The translations under genes and the position numbers were made by a program. Under the pieces are notes generated by a model. The model ran no database searches. It was not told the DNA's origin and saw nothing but the letters and a program-made list of their open reading frames with translations. A DNA stretch of 64,000 nt, taken from NCBI GenBank assembly GCA_000697055.1, contig JNDT01001935.1, positions 1 through 64,000 on the forward strand, in the 5' to 3' direction. Source of the DNA: Saksenaea vasiformis B4078. Its lineage: Eukaryota > Mucoromycota > Mucoromycetes > Mucorales > Saksenaeaceae. Every line of letters begins with the position of its first letter. Position 1 is the stretch's first letter. Positions 21,601-34,500 of the stretch are shown piece after piece.

Positions 21601-24600
21601 TCACACCATTTCCTCCCCGGTACGCGTCGCCAGCGCATGCCTGTGCTTCAGCATCGTTTTTTTCAGCCGCCTTTTGGAACCATTTGAGCGATTCTTCACG
21701 GTCTTTTTCAACGCCTTCGCCGTCTTTGTAAGCATGGCCCAGCCGCATCTGTGCATAAGCATATTCCTGGCAAGCGGACTTCTTGTACCAGTCGAATGCT
21801 TGCTTATCATCTGGTTGTACTCCTTGACCAATTCTGTAAGCGTCGCCAATAGATGCCTGCGCCTCTGCGTCGTTTTGTGCCGCAGCTTTTTTAAACCACT
21901 CAAACGATTGTGCGTAATCCTGACCGACTCCTTCGCCGTCTCTGTATGCGCATCCGACTCTCGTTTGCGCGTAGGTGTGGTTCTGTTCAGCAGATTTCTT
22001 GTACCATTCGAACGCCTTTTCGTAATCCCGGCTAACGCCATTTGCTCCTCGGTACGCGTCACCGACACATGCTTGTGCTTCAGCGTCATTCTTTTCAGCT
22101 GCCCTTTCAAACCACTTGAACGATTGGTCAAAGTCCTTGTTAACACCTTCACCCTCTTTGTAAGCATGGCCAATCTTTCTCTGCGCGTAAACATGGCCTT
22201 GGTCTGCGGATTTCTTATACCATCCGAACGCCTTGCCCTGATCTTGGTTCACGCCAATTCCGTAACTGTAAGCGTCGCCAACACGAGCTTGCGCGTCGGC
22301 ATCATTTTGCGCAGCTGCTCTTTCGAACCATACAAATGATTTGCCGTCGTCTTTGCCAACACCTTCGCCATCTCTGTACGCATACCCAAGCCGTCTCTGG
22401 GAATAGGAGAAGCCCTGGTTTGCTGACCTTTGGTACCATATGAACGCTGTTGCGCGGTCCGCCTCCACGCCTTTTCCAATTCTGTAGGCATCTCCCAAGG
22501 CGGCTTGATACCGGGGATCGTTCTTGTCGGCTACGTTTTGTAAGTAGTCAAAAGAGATATCACGGTCTTGACTTAGGATGTCGTCATCTCCGGAGGGGAA
22601 GTCGAGGTCAGCTCGCGCGTAGTCAGCGTTTTGCTCGCCTCTTCTTTTAAAATAATCAAAGGACGAGAAGTCGTCGTCCTCAGATGTCCCATTTGCGAAA
22701 GTCTCTGCACCGCCGTTGGCTTTGGTGGTTAATTTAACAAACCATCGATGCGCTTGCTCCATATTTTTGTCAGTGCCTTTCCCGTCTCTGTACGCAATAG
22801 CAACCTGCTTTTGCGCATAGTTGTCGCCTTTCTTTGCTGCTTCTAGGTACCATTCAAAGGCTTTCTTGTAGTCGATTTGGACACCATTTCCATCCCGATA
22901 CGCATCCCCGAGGGAGGATTGCGCAGTTGTACTGCCCTTCTCTGCTGCCTTTGTAAACCACTCAATGGCCTTTGCAAGATCTACGGCAACACCTTTTCCA
23001 TCCCTATACGCAAAACCCACAGCAGCTTGTGCTTGGACATCCTCTTTAGCAGCTAACGTAAACCATTTGACTGACTCTGTAGGGTCCGGCAGTACACCAA
23101 TTCCATCTCTGTACGCATAAGCAAGTCGTAGCTGCGAATACATGTGACCTTGTTCAGCCGCTCGCTTATACCATTCAAAAGCTTTCGCGTCGTCTTGCTT
23201 CACACCACTTTTTGGTGATCTGTATGCATCCGCAACGGAAGCCTGTGAGATAGAGTCGTTTTGCTCAGCTGCCTTGTAAAACCAATGGAATGACTTGGCA
23301 AGGTCCTTCTCCACACCTTTACCATCTCTATACGCAAAGCCTAGCCTTCGTTGTGCGTCAATATCGTTCTTCTCTTTTGCTTTTTTAAACCACTGGTAAG
23401 CTTTAGCACTGCGCTGGTCATCACGGTTTCCAGCTGTGCACGTAGGTTTGATAGAAACGTTTACATTTGCATTATTCAGGTCTGATGCCTTTTTATACCA
23501 TTTGACGGATTTTGCGTAGGTTTGGCTGACGTCGTTTCGATTTACAACTTCAGGTTCTTGTTCCTCATCCCCGCAGTTATTTTGATCGTTTGCAGATTGC
23601 ATATGCCATTTCATTGCTTGACCATAGTCTTGGTTGACATTGCTTTGATTTTCGGACCAGTCGTCAACAATAATGGGTGCACGATTGTTACTTCCATAAG
23701 CTGCTACGAAGGTCTGCACGTCTATTTCATCTTCATATGCAGCTGCGATTCCGACAGAAGTGTTTGTGGCAGTAATTTCGGAATCGGGTTGACTGAAGCA
23801 TCCTGAAATGTCAGATACGACAGAGATTTCATCTGTTTGCCTCTGTCCGATTTGATAAGCAGACTGGGTTAAGTAAGTAGGCTGTGTTAGGTAAGCAGGC
23901 TGGGTTTGATAAGCGGGTCGAAGTATTGTTTGCGCATGCGCGTTGCTTTGGCGTGCTGATTCTTTGTATAGTTCAAGCGCCTCTTTGTAGTCTTGGCGCA
24001 CGCCTGTCCCATCGCGGTACGCGTCTGCAAGGGCAGCTTGTGCATTGGGGTCTTTTTGAGCTGCTGCTTTTCGAAACCAGTCGGTCGACATGACAGGGTT
24101 TTTAGGTACACCTTGTCCGTCACGATAGGCAAACCCAAGTCTTCCTTGCGCATAGGCATAGCCCTGATTGGCTGATCGCTCATACCATTTAAACGCTTCC
24201 TCCAGATCTGATTGCGAGCGTCTCCTGAGTCTGTAAATATCTCCAATAGACGCTTGAGCGCTCGCATCGTTTTGGTCAGCAGCCTTCTGAAACCAATCAC
24301 AGGACGCATCATAGTCCTTCATCACACCTTTTCCGTCTCGATATGCAAAGCCAAGTTGTAGTTGCGAGTACGCATAAGTCTGTTCAGCTGACTTGCGGTA
24401 CCATTCAAATGCTTCTCTGGGATCTTGAGGTACGGCGCTTCCATTTCGGTACGCATCACCAAGGGAAGCCTGTGCGTTCGCGTCGCTTTGATCTGCAGCC
24501 TTTTTGAACCACCGAAGAGATTCTACGTCGTCTTTTCCAACGCCTCTTCCGTCTCTGTAGGCAAAACCTAGCGAAACTTGTGCATGCGGATCATTTCTGT

Positions 24601-27600
24601 CAGCTGCCTTTCTAAACCATTCGCACGCCTTTATATCGTCTCGATCTACACCATTTCCTTCTCTGTATGCATCACCGATTGAAGCCTGCGCGCTCGTATC
24701 GTTTTGATCGGCCGCTTTTTTAAACCATTCGAGTGCTTTGACGTAGTCCTGCGCTTCGCCTTCGCCATCCCTGAATGCGCATCCAAGTCTTCGTTGTGCA
24801 TACGCGTGGTTCTTCTCAGCAGCTTTTTTGTACCAAAGAACTGCGTTTGCGAAGTCCACCTGCACTCCCAGTCCATTTCGGTACGCATCACCTACGGAGG
24901 CCTGTGCGTTTGCATTACCCTGATCAGCTGCTTTTTTAAACCACTGAAAGGACTCATCGTGGTCCTTCTGTACGCCTCTCCCATCTCGATATGCGAACCC
25001 AAGGGCAGTTTGTGCATGGTTATTATTTTGACTTGCTGACTTTCTGTACAATGTGATTGCTTTATCATAGTTCCTCTGCACGCCCTTTCCGCTCCGATAT
25101 GCATCGCCCAGTGCAGCCTGTGCCTCAGCGTCATTCTGTGCAGCTGATTTTTCAAACCATTCAAACGATTTGTCATCATTTTGCTCCACACCTCTGCCAT
25201 CTCTATACGCAAATCCAACTTTTTTTTGCGCATAAGCATCGTTCTGGTAGGCGGCCTTTCGGTACCATTCAAACGACTTTGCATAGTCTTGTGCTACACC
25301 GTGTCCATATTCATATGCATCACCAACAAAAGTCTGTGCACTCGCATTATTTTGATTTGCTGCCTTTCTAAAGTATTTCAAGGATTCGACATAATCTTGT
25401 TCTACATCCTTTCCGTCTCTGTAGGCCATGCCAAGAGCAACTTGCGCGTGAACGTCATGCTTATCAGCCATTGTTTTAAACCATTCGATCGCTTTTGCGC
25501 GGTCTTCTGGAGGTAAATCGTCTGCGGGAGGAGGTGAGTTATCACCATTTACAGATGCCTGCTGGTCTTCGTCATTTTCTCGTTCAACCTCTTTTTGCAA
25601 CTGTTCGAACTGCCTGGCGTGCGCTTGGTCTTCTTCCGGATCGCGTGACTGAAAGATGGTGTTAGCTTGCCCTTGAGCAGTATTTTGGGTAGTTGCAGTG
25701 CTAGTCAATTCGCAGAATTTGATGAAATCTTTCACTACGCCGTTTCCAGTTTTATAGGCGAAGGCTAATCGCATTTGCGCATAGGTGTGGTCCTGACTAG
25801 CCGCTTTTTTGTACCACGCACACGCTTTCTTGTCGTCCTGGTCTACGCCCTTCCCCTCTCTATAGGCATCACCAACACAAGCTTGAGCATGAGCATCATC
25901 TTGTTCCGCAGCTTTTAAAAACCACTGGAACGATTTGACATCATCCTTTTGAACCCCCTTCCCGTCTCGGTACGCTCGCCCAACTTTTTCTTGCGAATAA
26001 GCATTGCTCTGATCGGCGGATCGACTGTACCACTCAAATGCTCTTGCATCGTCTTTCTCCACACCTTTACCAGTTCGATACGCGTCTCCAATACACGCTT
26101 GTGCATTGGCATCGCCTTGTTTGGCTGCCTTTTCAAACCATTTCAATGACTCTTTATAGTCTTGATCCACTCCTTCCGCATCTCTGTATGCAATACCAAG
26201 CCTTCTCTGTGCGTACGCATAGTTTTGATATGCAGATTTTCTGTACCATACAAAGGCTTTTGCATCGTCTTGTTCTACACCATTTCCATCTCGGTAGGCA
26301 TCGCCAATGGAAGCTTGTGCAGTAGCATCGTTTTTATCTGCTGCTTTCTTAAACCATGCATACGACTTGGCGGGGTCTTTGTCTACCCCATTTCCATCTC
26401 TGTACGCAAACCCTAATCTTCTCTGCGCATAGATGTAGTGCTGAAGAGCTGATTTTTTGTACCATTTGAAGGCTTTCGCATGATCTTGGTCCACACCCGT
26501 TCCGGCGCTATACGCATCGCCCAGCGAAGCTTGTGCGTTCGCATGATTTTGATCCGCTGCCTTTTTTAACCACTCAAAGGCCTTCTTGTGGTCTTCCTCC
26601 ACTCCTTCGCCATCTCTGTATGAAAATCCAAGAGCCGCTTGCGAATGAGCATCGTTGCGGTCAGCAGCCTTCTTGTACCATTCAACCGCTTTCTTAGGAT
26701 CCCGAGGGGTACCATGTCCATTTCGGTATGCGTCGCCCAAACAGGCTTGTGCGTGAATATCATCCTTTGCTGCTGCTTTCTCGAACCACTGTAAGGATAT
26801 GAAATGGTCTTGTTCTACACCTCTTCCGTCTCTGTACGCTAATCCCAGTTTTCGCTGCGAATAAGTGTGATCCTGTTCCGCCGATCTTTTGTACCATTCA
26901 ATTGCTTCTTTATCATCTTGACTCACACCTAGTCCACGTTTGTATGCATCTCCGAGGGCTGCTTGTGCGTCAGCATCATTTTGTTCGGCTGCCTTTTTAA
27001 GCCATTCAAATGATTGACCATAATCCTGCTTTACGCCTTTCCCGTCTTTGTATGCGAAGGCGAGTTTCCTTTGCGCATAGGCGTAGTTTTGATCAGCTGC
27101 CCTCCTATAATATAAGACAGCATTTGCTTCATCTCGCGTAACATCTTTCCCATATTTATATGCATCCCCAACGGCGGCTTGTGCAACCGGGTTGTTTTGA
27201 TTAGCCAAACTTTGAAGATGTCTGAATTGTTGCACAGGGTCTCGATGGGCGCCTCCTTCGCGTAGTAGGAGACTTTCTGGAGTGTCAACATAACTGGTTT
27301 CTTCGAAATCATCATCTGTTTTGTTGGTGCTGTGAGAATCGCTTTGAGGGATTATTGCTGACTTGTTTGTTTCCAGCGCCTTGTTGTAAATCTCTTTGAT
27401 CTGATTGCGTACGTCTTCATCAAGGAGATCATACATCGGTTTTATGCCCTTGAGTTGGATAATAGCGGGCTCCGATCGTCGTGCGATTTCTTTCCAATCG
27501 GGGTATTCGTTCTGAAAAAATGCTTCGTGATCGCCACCTAGCACGGATCTCAGCTATTTTGTGTCTTGCAATGTTTTGACGTACCTACGACTTCGTAAAA

Positions 27601-28420
27601 ATGCCTTCTACCCTCCTTGGCCTTTTTGACACGATGTGCCACGACATCACTTGTGATATTTTCTGTAACATGTTGCTCCGTGATGCTTTCAATTTCGTTC
27701 ACTGGATTCTCTTGATCACAAGCAAGTCGAATACCTGCAAAGGTTTGAACAAATTACCCAACCCCTCTTCCTCGGTTTATGATCATACCTAGCAATACCT
27801 TTGAAGGATAATAAAATCCGTAAGTCCCAAACACTTCCTGTAATGCGCGGTATTTTTCACGGTTGTCAACTGCTTTCAAAGCTGCCTTTACAGCGTCCAC
27901 GAAAGGGGTGGTTGTTTTGACGGAGTTTAAAGAAAGTCGTACCTACAACAAACCTTGTTAATGTACGGATCTTTGTGGACCCTTCCAACTCATTACATAC
28001 CTCCGCAAGGGGTATATAACATATGAGACATTGAATGGTAGTGTTTTCGGTGGATTCGTCGTCTTGTTTACGAGAAAGGCAGAACGCTTCTGCACCATCA
28101 GCAAAAGCAAATGTATCAAGAACGACTTTCCGAAAGTTGCAGTCAAGGATCAATTCGCACTTCCGATCTTCTTTTTTGAACGTTTTTTTGCACACATGCT
28201 CCAGGCGCGATATATCGGATGTGTACTCGTTAACTAAGCTGGCGACGTTCTCTTCATCAAACTCGAGCATCAGCGCAGATTTCTCCGCGGTGTGTCCATT
28301 AAAATAGATGCCATGGATAAATTTTGGAAATGCTGGAGACAAGACTGTACTCTTTTACAGGCAAATTGGTCTTGAATAGCGATGTTTAAAGAAGTCTTTG
28401 TTTACCTTCCAAGCCGACAT
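15623..28420 (-). CDS. Giant Sel1-like repeat protein (~4193 aa)
   Basis: Five exons on the minus strand: 28420-28406 (tentative, 15 nt), 28351-27947, 27885-27789, 27734-27585 and one 11.9-kb exon 27537-15623. Frames join exactly. The first ~320 aa form a non-repeat domain. It resembles the N-terminal region of large fungal Sel1 proteins, and its FGTYGFYYPSKVLLG stretch is weakly MACPF-like. The rest holds about 97 Sel1-like repeats of 36 aa (consensus with GDAYRxGxGVxxD...A..WYxKSAxQ). They fall in four blocks of about 14, 14, 6 and 63, split by linkers near 25500-25735, 23380-23940 and 22540-22740. Repeats alternate between a YAQ type and an AEAQ type, giving a 72-aa supra-unit. Sel1 repeats fold as alpha-solenoid scaffolds for protein assembly; partners are unknown. 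There are no signal peptide and no membrane segments, so it is probably cytosolic. No stop or frameshift interrupts it. Confidence 0.9.
15640..27190 (-). repeat. Nested 108/216/864-bp tandem repeats in the Sel1 gene
   Basis: The coding repeats keep strict DNA register. A shared CTGTTCAGCAG-like anchor lies at 18527, 19391, 20255, 20687, 21551 and 21983, all separated by whole multiples of 216. The first three are exactly 864 apart, and sequence is nearly identical between those 864-bp units, for example 19237 onward against 20101 onward. The order is 108 bp per Sel1 repeat, 216 bp per alternating pair and 864 bp per eight-repeat unit. The pattern points to repeated in-frame segmental duplication, strongest at 18-22 kb. 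Confidence 0.9.
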
Positions 28421-29223
28421 GCTTATTCTTTTCTTGTGAAGGAGAACTAAAGAAAAAGAAGGCCAATAACCATATTACAAGCCGAAATTTTTGTTGGCAT
28501 TAACTTTTAAGATTTGAACGGCGACAATCCGAATATTTTGTCAAGTAAAGGAAAACGGCTGTTTCCATGTGTGTGTTGGCTCTTTTCCATACACGGCACG
28601 TTGATTGGTCCTTTCTTAATATGGCCTATCAACTGGAAGGCTTCTTGATGCATCACTTGCTACAGTTGGCTGTATTATCTACCTGGTGAAACGTGAGGCT
28701 TCATCTCTATGCCGGAACACAACGTTCTTGTGTACATTCATCAGCTTACGCCACGTTAATAACCGCCAGCTAGATACGTTACAGTGCCCAAATTGAACGC
28801 TTCCTTCGGCCATAGACCTCATTTATAGAATATTTGTTTACAAAAAGAACCACTAAATTGAGCAATGCATTTGGGCAACTTGGAATTTTCTGTCGTTGCC
28901 ACGCTACAGCGAGTCGAAGGAATTACGCGAGGGTCACTTCGATCGTTGCTGCATAATCTACCGTGACCTCTATGGTAATCCTTGACAATAGACAACAAAA
29001 GCTACCATCTACATCATAATGTTACCAGAGTTCGCCGACCAAGTTCTTCATCATGGTTCCAAGGTAACACAAAATATGTTTATTCAATCTCTTTCAACCG
29101 ACTATGTACAATTGGCAGAACCCGAAGAGAAAAAGAAATGGATCTATGAAAGGAAAAAGCAAAACGTAACAAATAAAGCGGCGATATAGAAGAGAAGAGA
29201 CCTGCAATTAGCTCTTTTTTTTT
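28421..29223. other. Promoter side of the Sel1 gene and WNK 3' flank
   Basis: Nothing coding could be supported in these ~800 bases. The part next to 28421 lies upstream of the Sel1 gene start and includes a CTTTTCTT-rich stretch. The part next to 29223 is A-rich and probably the WNK gene 3' UTR. Confidence 0.5.
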
Positions 29224-31555
29224 CTAGGGAGGAGGAGAAGGTCGGACGGATGTTGGCACCGAAGTGGAAGAGCTAGGGCCACTGCTGAGACCACCATTCA
29301 TGGTGTTGATTGTCTGTCCCGCCAACTTTTTCCCTTTCAGCATGTTCTTCAGTGCACGCAACGCAAACACGGTCAGACCGATGCCGGCCCAGTCTTCATC
29401 GTGGAGGTCCCGGAGGTCACCGACGGTCATGATATCTTGACTTTTAAGTTTTTTGGTCCATTCGGTGGCCTTATCAACATTTCTATGGGCTGCCAAAGCA
29501 CAGTCTTTTACAAAGGCACTGATATCGGTATCATCGGAATACTCTGCGCATCATCTTGTGAGTCAAACTACCATCTGTTCCCACACCCTTGCTTACCCTC
29601 CAGGATGCGAGATACAAGCGCTTCATGAGCCGCTGGTGAGATTGTCTCCTCCGATTTGGCCTCTGCGCTGCTCGCTGTCGGCGTGTCAATCTGGTGTTTG
29701 GTCGTGTCCACCTTTAAACCATCTGTTGTTCTTTCATGTGCTTCAGCCCGTTCCTGTAACTCTCTCAGATTTCGTAGGGCGTCCCGATAACGAGTTTCGG
29801 CTGTTCGTGCGCGCGTTTCATAACCTTCTCGCTTGGTTTCTATTTCTCGCACATGCTCTGTTGCACGTTCCAGCTCCTGACGAGTGCGATCTAACTCGGA
29901 CCGGATATCGCTTTCACGTCGCCACACCGATTTTCTTGCTTGCTCTGCTTGTTCCGATTCACTTGGCTTCTCCATGTCTCGTAACAGACGGTTAATCTCC
30001 TTGGTGATATGGTGCTGGTACCGTTCTGGTAACACCTGTTCATCAATCTATGGTACAGGATAAATGAACTGCTAAAAACAAAACAAAAAAGTTTCATCTG
30101 CGCTTACCATTTCCCGAACAACTTGTTCAGCTGTATCTGCCTCCTACAGGTAACCACATAAAAAAAAGACTCAAACTTCACCCTACGACGACCATACCAC
30201 ATTAAAGTCAAACTTGACAGAAAGTTTGTCCATCCCCTTGAAGACCACCTGTAGCGTCAGGTATACCCGCGTAGGATCTGTAGCCAAGATAACCACCTCG
30301 GGTTCCACTGCCAGGAATGAATGTTCCAGTACTTCCCGCGCTAGCAGCCTAGGACATGTCAATTATCTTTTCAATGTGTCAACAAGATATACCTGTCTTC
30401 TTCAGGTCCCAGACAATTTTCAATCACACTCAGCACTTCCGGATTTTGGACCTTTTGTAAACATGCAGGTTTTATACCCTGGAGAAAATTTTTGATTAGA
30501 GCCAAAAAAAAAAAAAAAAAAGGGGAAGGGGGTTATGGCATCCCTTACAGCAGACCCCTTTTTGTACCCCTGCGCAGCGTTTTTGCATTCTGCGTACGGA
30601 TACTCTCCGGTAGCCATTTCTAAAAGGCACATCCCAAAAGCATAGATATCCACTTTTTCGCTGTAACCTTGCTCCTCATACATTTCGGGGGCCATGAACT
30701 CGGGTGTGCCAATGACAGTGTATTTCTTGCCCATCTTCATCTCAGCTGTACCCATATCGCCGATCTTGACCTCTCCATGAGCACCGTTGATAAAAATATT
30801 ATCGCACTTGATATCACGGTGAATGATAGGCGGGCTGTACTGATGAAGATAGGCAAGACCTTTCAAGATCTGACGCGACCAACGTTTGATGATCTTCATA
30901 TTAGGCAAGCTCAATTTGCGGATATACTCCCGTAATGTTCCAGAGGTCATCAACTCTGTCACAAAGACAAATTCATTTTTCTGGTACCATGCGTCGTGAA
31001 AGGCAATGATGTTGGGGTGGCGCACAGACTTTAAAATTTCAATCTCATGCTCCATGTCCTTATTTTCGAAGGATTTCATGCACTACAAAGTGTAGGCGTG
31101 AGCTAAGGTTCTTCTTTTTCTTTTTCTTTTTTTTTTTTTTTGCTAAAGTATCGTACCGTCATCGTGTTCCAAGCAACTTCATATCCTTCTTCTCGGTCGA
31201 TCGCTTTATAAACGATTTTGTAAGCACCCTTTCCAAGGAGCGTGTTCAGACGCACATAACGTTCATTTGGGGAGGTCTCGACGACTTTTTCGGTATCATG
31301 CCAGCGAGACTGATCGATAACCTCGTTTGTGTGCAGCATGGGCAAGTTGCCGAACTGATCCGTCGTCCGTTGTCTTAGCAAAGGGTTGTTGTAAGGATAC
31401 GACGACTGATCCGTACTTTCAAGTGTTTCGGAGTAAACTCGTTGCGTATCCTGGAATTGGCTGAGAGGTGCATAGTAGTTTCTAAATCCATCGGAATCAT
31501 CATCGTAAGATGAAGCAGGGTCCTCAAAGCTAACAGAGTGTTGATGTTCTGACAT
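29224..31555 (-). CDS. WNK-type protein kinase with OSR1_C-like and SAM-like domains
   Basis: Seven exons: 31555-31157, 31082-30549, 30478-30393, 30348-30198, 30143-30108, 30047-29597 and 29543-29224, giving 658 aa. It is a WNK (with-no-lysine) kinase. The glycine loop is GKGAYK with Lys113 at the WNK position, and the usual subdomain II Lys is Asn130 (VAWN). The catalytic loop is HRDIKCDN (Asp223). The activation segment runs from DMG (242-244) to [15 protein letters not shown], which is characteristic of WNKs, with Thr255 at the activating position. After the kinase comes a region like the OSR1 C-terminal/PF2 domain (ending [10 protein letters not shown]), then a long coiled coil, and a C-terminal SAM-like module ([18 protein letters not shown]) before a Ser/Pro tail. 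WNKs control ion and volume homeostasis elsewhere; the role in fungi is unclear. Confidence 0.92.
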
Positions 31556-34500
31556 GGTGATGTCCTAAATCTTATTCGTCAATAAAACAAAAGAAAGACC
31601 GCCTGACTGTGATGGAGCCAAGCCGTGGTAGTTTGGCGCAACACCACAACAAATCTCAGGAGGGGATAATGATGCACAAGAAGCCAAAGAGCCAACTGAG
31701 GTGCTTACCCGTCTCCCACAATTCACGGGGAGAAACATTAGACCGACGGAATTTAAACTTTTTGAAGCTCATACTTGGTGAGCACATACGGCGCAATCGC
31801 AGAGTTCCCCTTATTCAGCTGGACATAACGCGGTAGTCGGTGATGATGACCTAATGAAATAAGCCATATGCTTATCATGAGCCATCATGAAAGGCGCTAG
31901 AGTTGCATTGTTGGGTACAATGCTGGCATCTCGGCAGAACACTCCCCGTGGCATCGCAAATAAGAACACAGCTAACTTCTTTGTTCACGATTGATTGACC
32001 GCTGGAGATACAGCGACTTTCCCTTCTGGATACATCGACGGCATATCTTTTAAAGTATCCATAGATTCTTCATACTTGCTGTCGTTCATCTGACGCTTGA
32101 ATATGCCTTCCTAGTCCCTGTAACAATCGTCTATTCACGGAAGACACTGCTTTTCGTTCGCTGCTGCCAGACGTGGCATCCATTCCAAAGGCAAAAACGA
32201 CCGGTTTGCGCCTCTTACTTACTTAATCCGAAGCGGTGTCTGATGCATGCTCTGCGGATTCACAGTCATGTTGCAGGCTCTATCCAGACTACTGGGTGGA
32301 AAGAGACGTGTCCCACGATCAATGCATTGCCAACTTGTTTCCATAAAAAGCGCATAGCCGTACACCACGGTCTAATGTACAATAATAACATGTCCATGTC
32401 TGATAATTGAGGACCCGCAGCTTAAGGCTATGTCATCTTAATCCGTACCATATTTACATTGCCGATGCTTAGCCAAGCTGCTTCATATTAGTTTTTGTAT
32501 AGAATTTGCCTAATTTTCCATAAAGCAAGAGTCCTTGCCATCCTGTTTCGATTGACGGAGAAAATACCCAGTGACGCGGCTGGCAATTGCGGTTTGCTAA
32601 TCTTTTCAGATCTTCGGCAGAAAGCAAGATGCAATAACACACCTATGAATATAACTAGAGGTTACTCAGCCCGTAACAATCACCTGTCTAACTGTCACGA
32701 TGTAGTATCTACTGTGATACATGGGAGTGAACTACGATGCGAGAGATTCTCACTAGAGTCTGTTCCGCATGATGTTGCTTCCGTAAATGAAAGAGAAGAA
32801 GATAGCTCGCTTAATGTTAATCCGTTGTTCGTCTTTGTAATAGCAGAATAGGATAAAGTTACTACCATAATCATCGATTATAAACGGTATCAGTTTTGTA
32901 TCCGTCCGTAAAAAGAAGCAATACCTAAAAAGAGAATTCGAATGGCTTCAGGACATAAAATGTTGGTAATATCTTGTTGGTTATCTTTCAACATGAAAGT
33001 ACCAATTTGCATAAACTGCCCGAAACGAGTTTATATGTGTAACTTCGTTTTTTTTTTAAAAAAAAAAGACGTCTTTAGAGATGAAAAAACCGTGAAGACA
33101 CAGTCTGATTGCATTGCACGTCGTCTCCCATGTCTTTGTACATGTAAAAGCTTTTTCTCCTCGAGCACCTCCGTATTTTGTTTCCTGAATCACTACTTCG
33201 CGCGTTACACACGTCTACTATTATTGTGTGAGAAACTGCAGTGTAAAATATGCGGAAGTGAACTAACTGAAATCAGTCAGAGAAATCGGTTAGTGTATCT
33301 CACCGGCTAGGTGTCCAGGTACGCACTACAAACAACTTCAATTGCCAGGACCTATATTGCACAGTGCGTAAGGGACACATACTGTAAAATATAGCGGCAA
33401 TGATCAGCGACATTAATAATTGAAGGCGCTGTGTTCCAAGATGGAGATCAAACCGGAATACAGGGAAGTGTCGTTACTGTAGTATTCTCATGTTTGTTTG
33501 AGATCACCGTGGCTTCTTCTAAAGCAGCGATAGCTTTGATCCATGAGCACTTTGTTGATAAAATTTAACGTGACATTGACTTCTCCTGTCAAGAAAGTTG
33601 TTCGTTTGCAGTGTTCCGCGCATCCCATTTGTACCACCTTCCCAACACCCCCGCGTGATGACTACACCTTACCGATGACTCTTTCATCATTACACGTGTC
33701 TCTCAGTACAGAGTGCGTGGCCTATTAGAATTATCTCTTGGATCCTGTTTGTTATAAAATGCCAGGTTTTTCCTAGTCATTGACAGCAACCTTCATTTAT
33801 GGTTACTTTGGCAAGCTAGATGTTTCCTCTCCTAGATTGGCTTAGCCTTGTTTCCTTCCTACTTTGACAGGCGCATCACCTGAGAAAGCACAGGTCTCCG
33901 CAACCACCTATCGATGTCTATTTCATCAAGAGATGGATGGTTTTTATGGTACCATTCTTTATTTGATAGGTGTGGATGGATGATTAACCTATGAAACATG
34001 ATGGCTACAAGATTTGTGGTTCTACTTGTATATGTAAATTGTTGTTGATTAAAGATCAGCAAACAAGAATTGTTTTAGGAGTCGAGTGGCTGAATTTTGC
34101 ACAGAATCAATGGAAGCGTAAACACGACAAGCCAGATCAGGCTTCTCTGTAGGTTTCAATAGTCATGCATTTGAATGGATTAACCCGTGGTGTGCATATG
34201 AACGGGGTCGTTGTTTCTATGTTATCTAAAAACAAAGTTTGACATCCTAAGAGGGAAAGTGGTAAGTCTCCACAACTTGTAAGCGTTCGTTTCAATTGGT
34301 TAGATTAGAATGGAGCAGACTCGGATCGGTTCCCAGGTTTTCAAACTCGTTCAGTAAGATACTTCATTTTTGGAAACCGCGTTTCACAATCTCGTCACAT
34401 GCTCAGCTTTTTGGATATACTTTACACGCCACTCGATGAGCCCAAGTGTTGAACATACCATACTCTGTCGTGTTGCAAAATGACTTTTCATACTCATTTT

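Noticed and set aside
15640..27190. Regular repeats as a possible CRISPR array
   Set aside because: The repeats are coding, in frame, 108/216 bp long and without unique spacers; the genome is eukaryotic.
32495..33310. Two plus-strand frames of ~120 codons in the WNK-arrestin interval
   Set aside because: No family signature, Cys/Phe-rich chance composition, and no supporting start context or splice sites.
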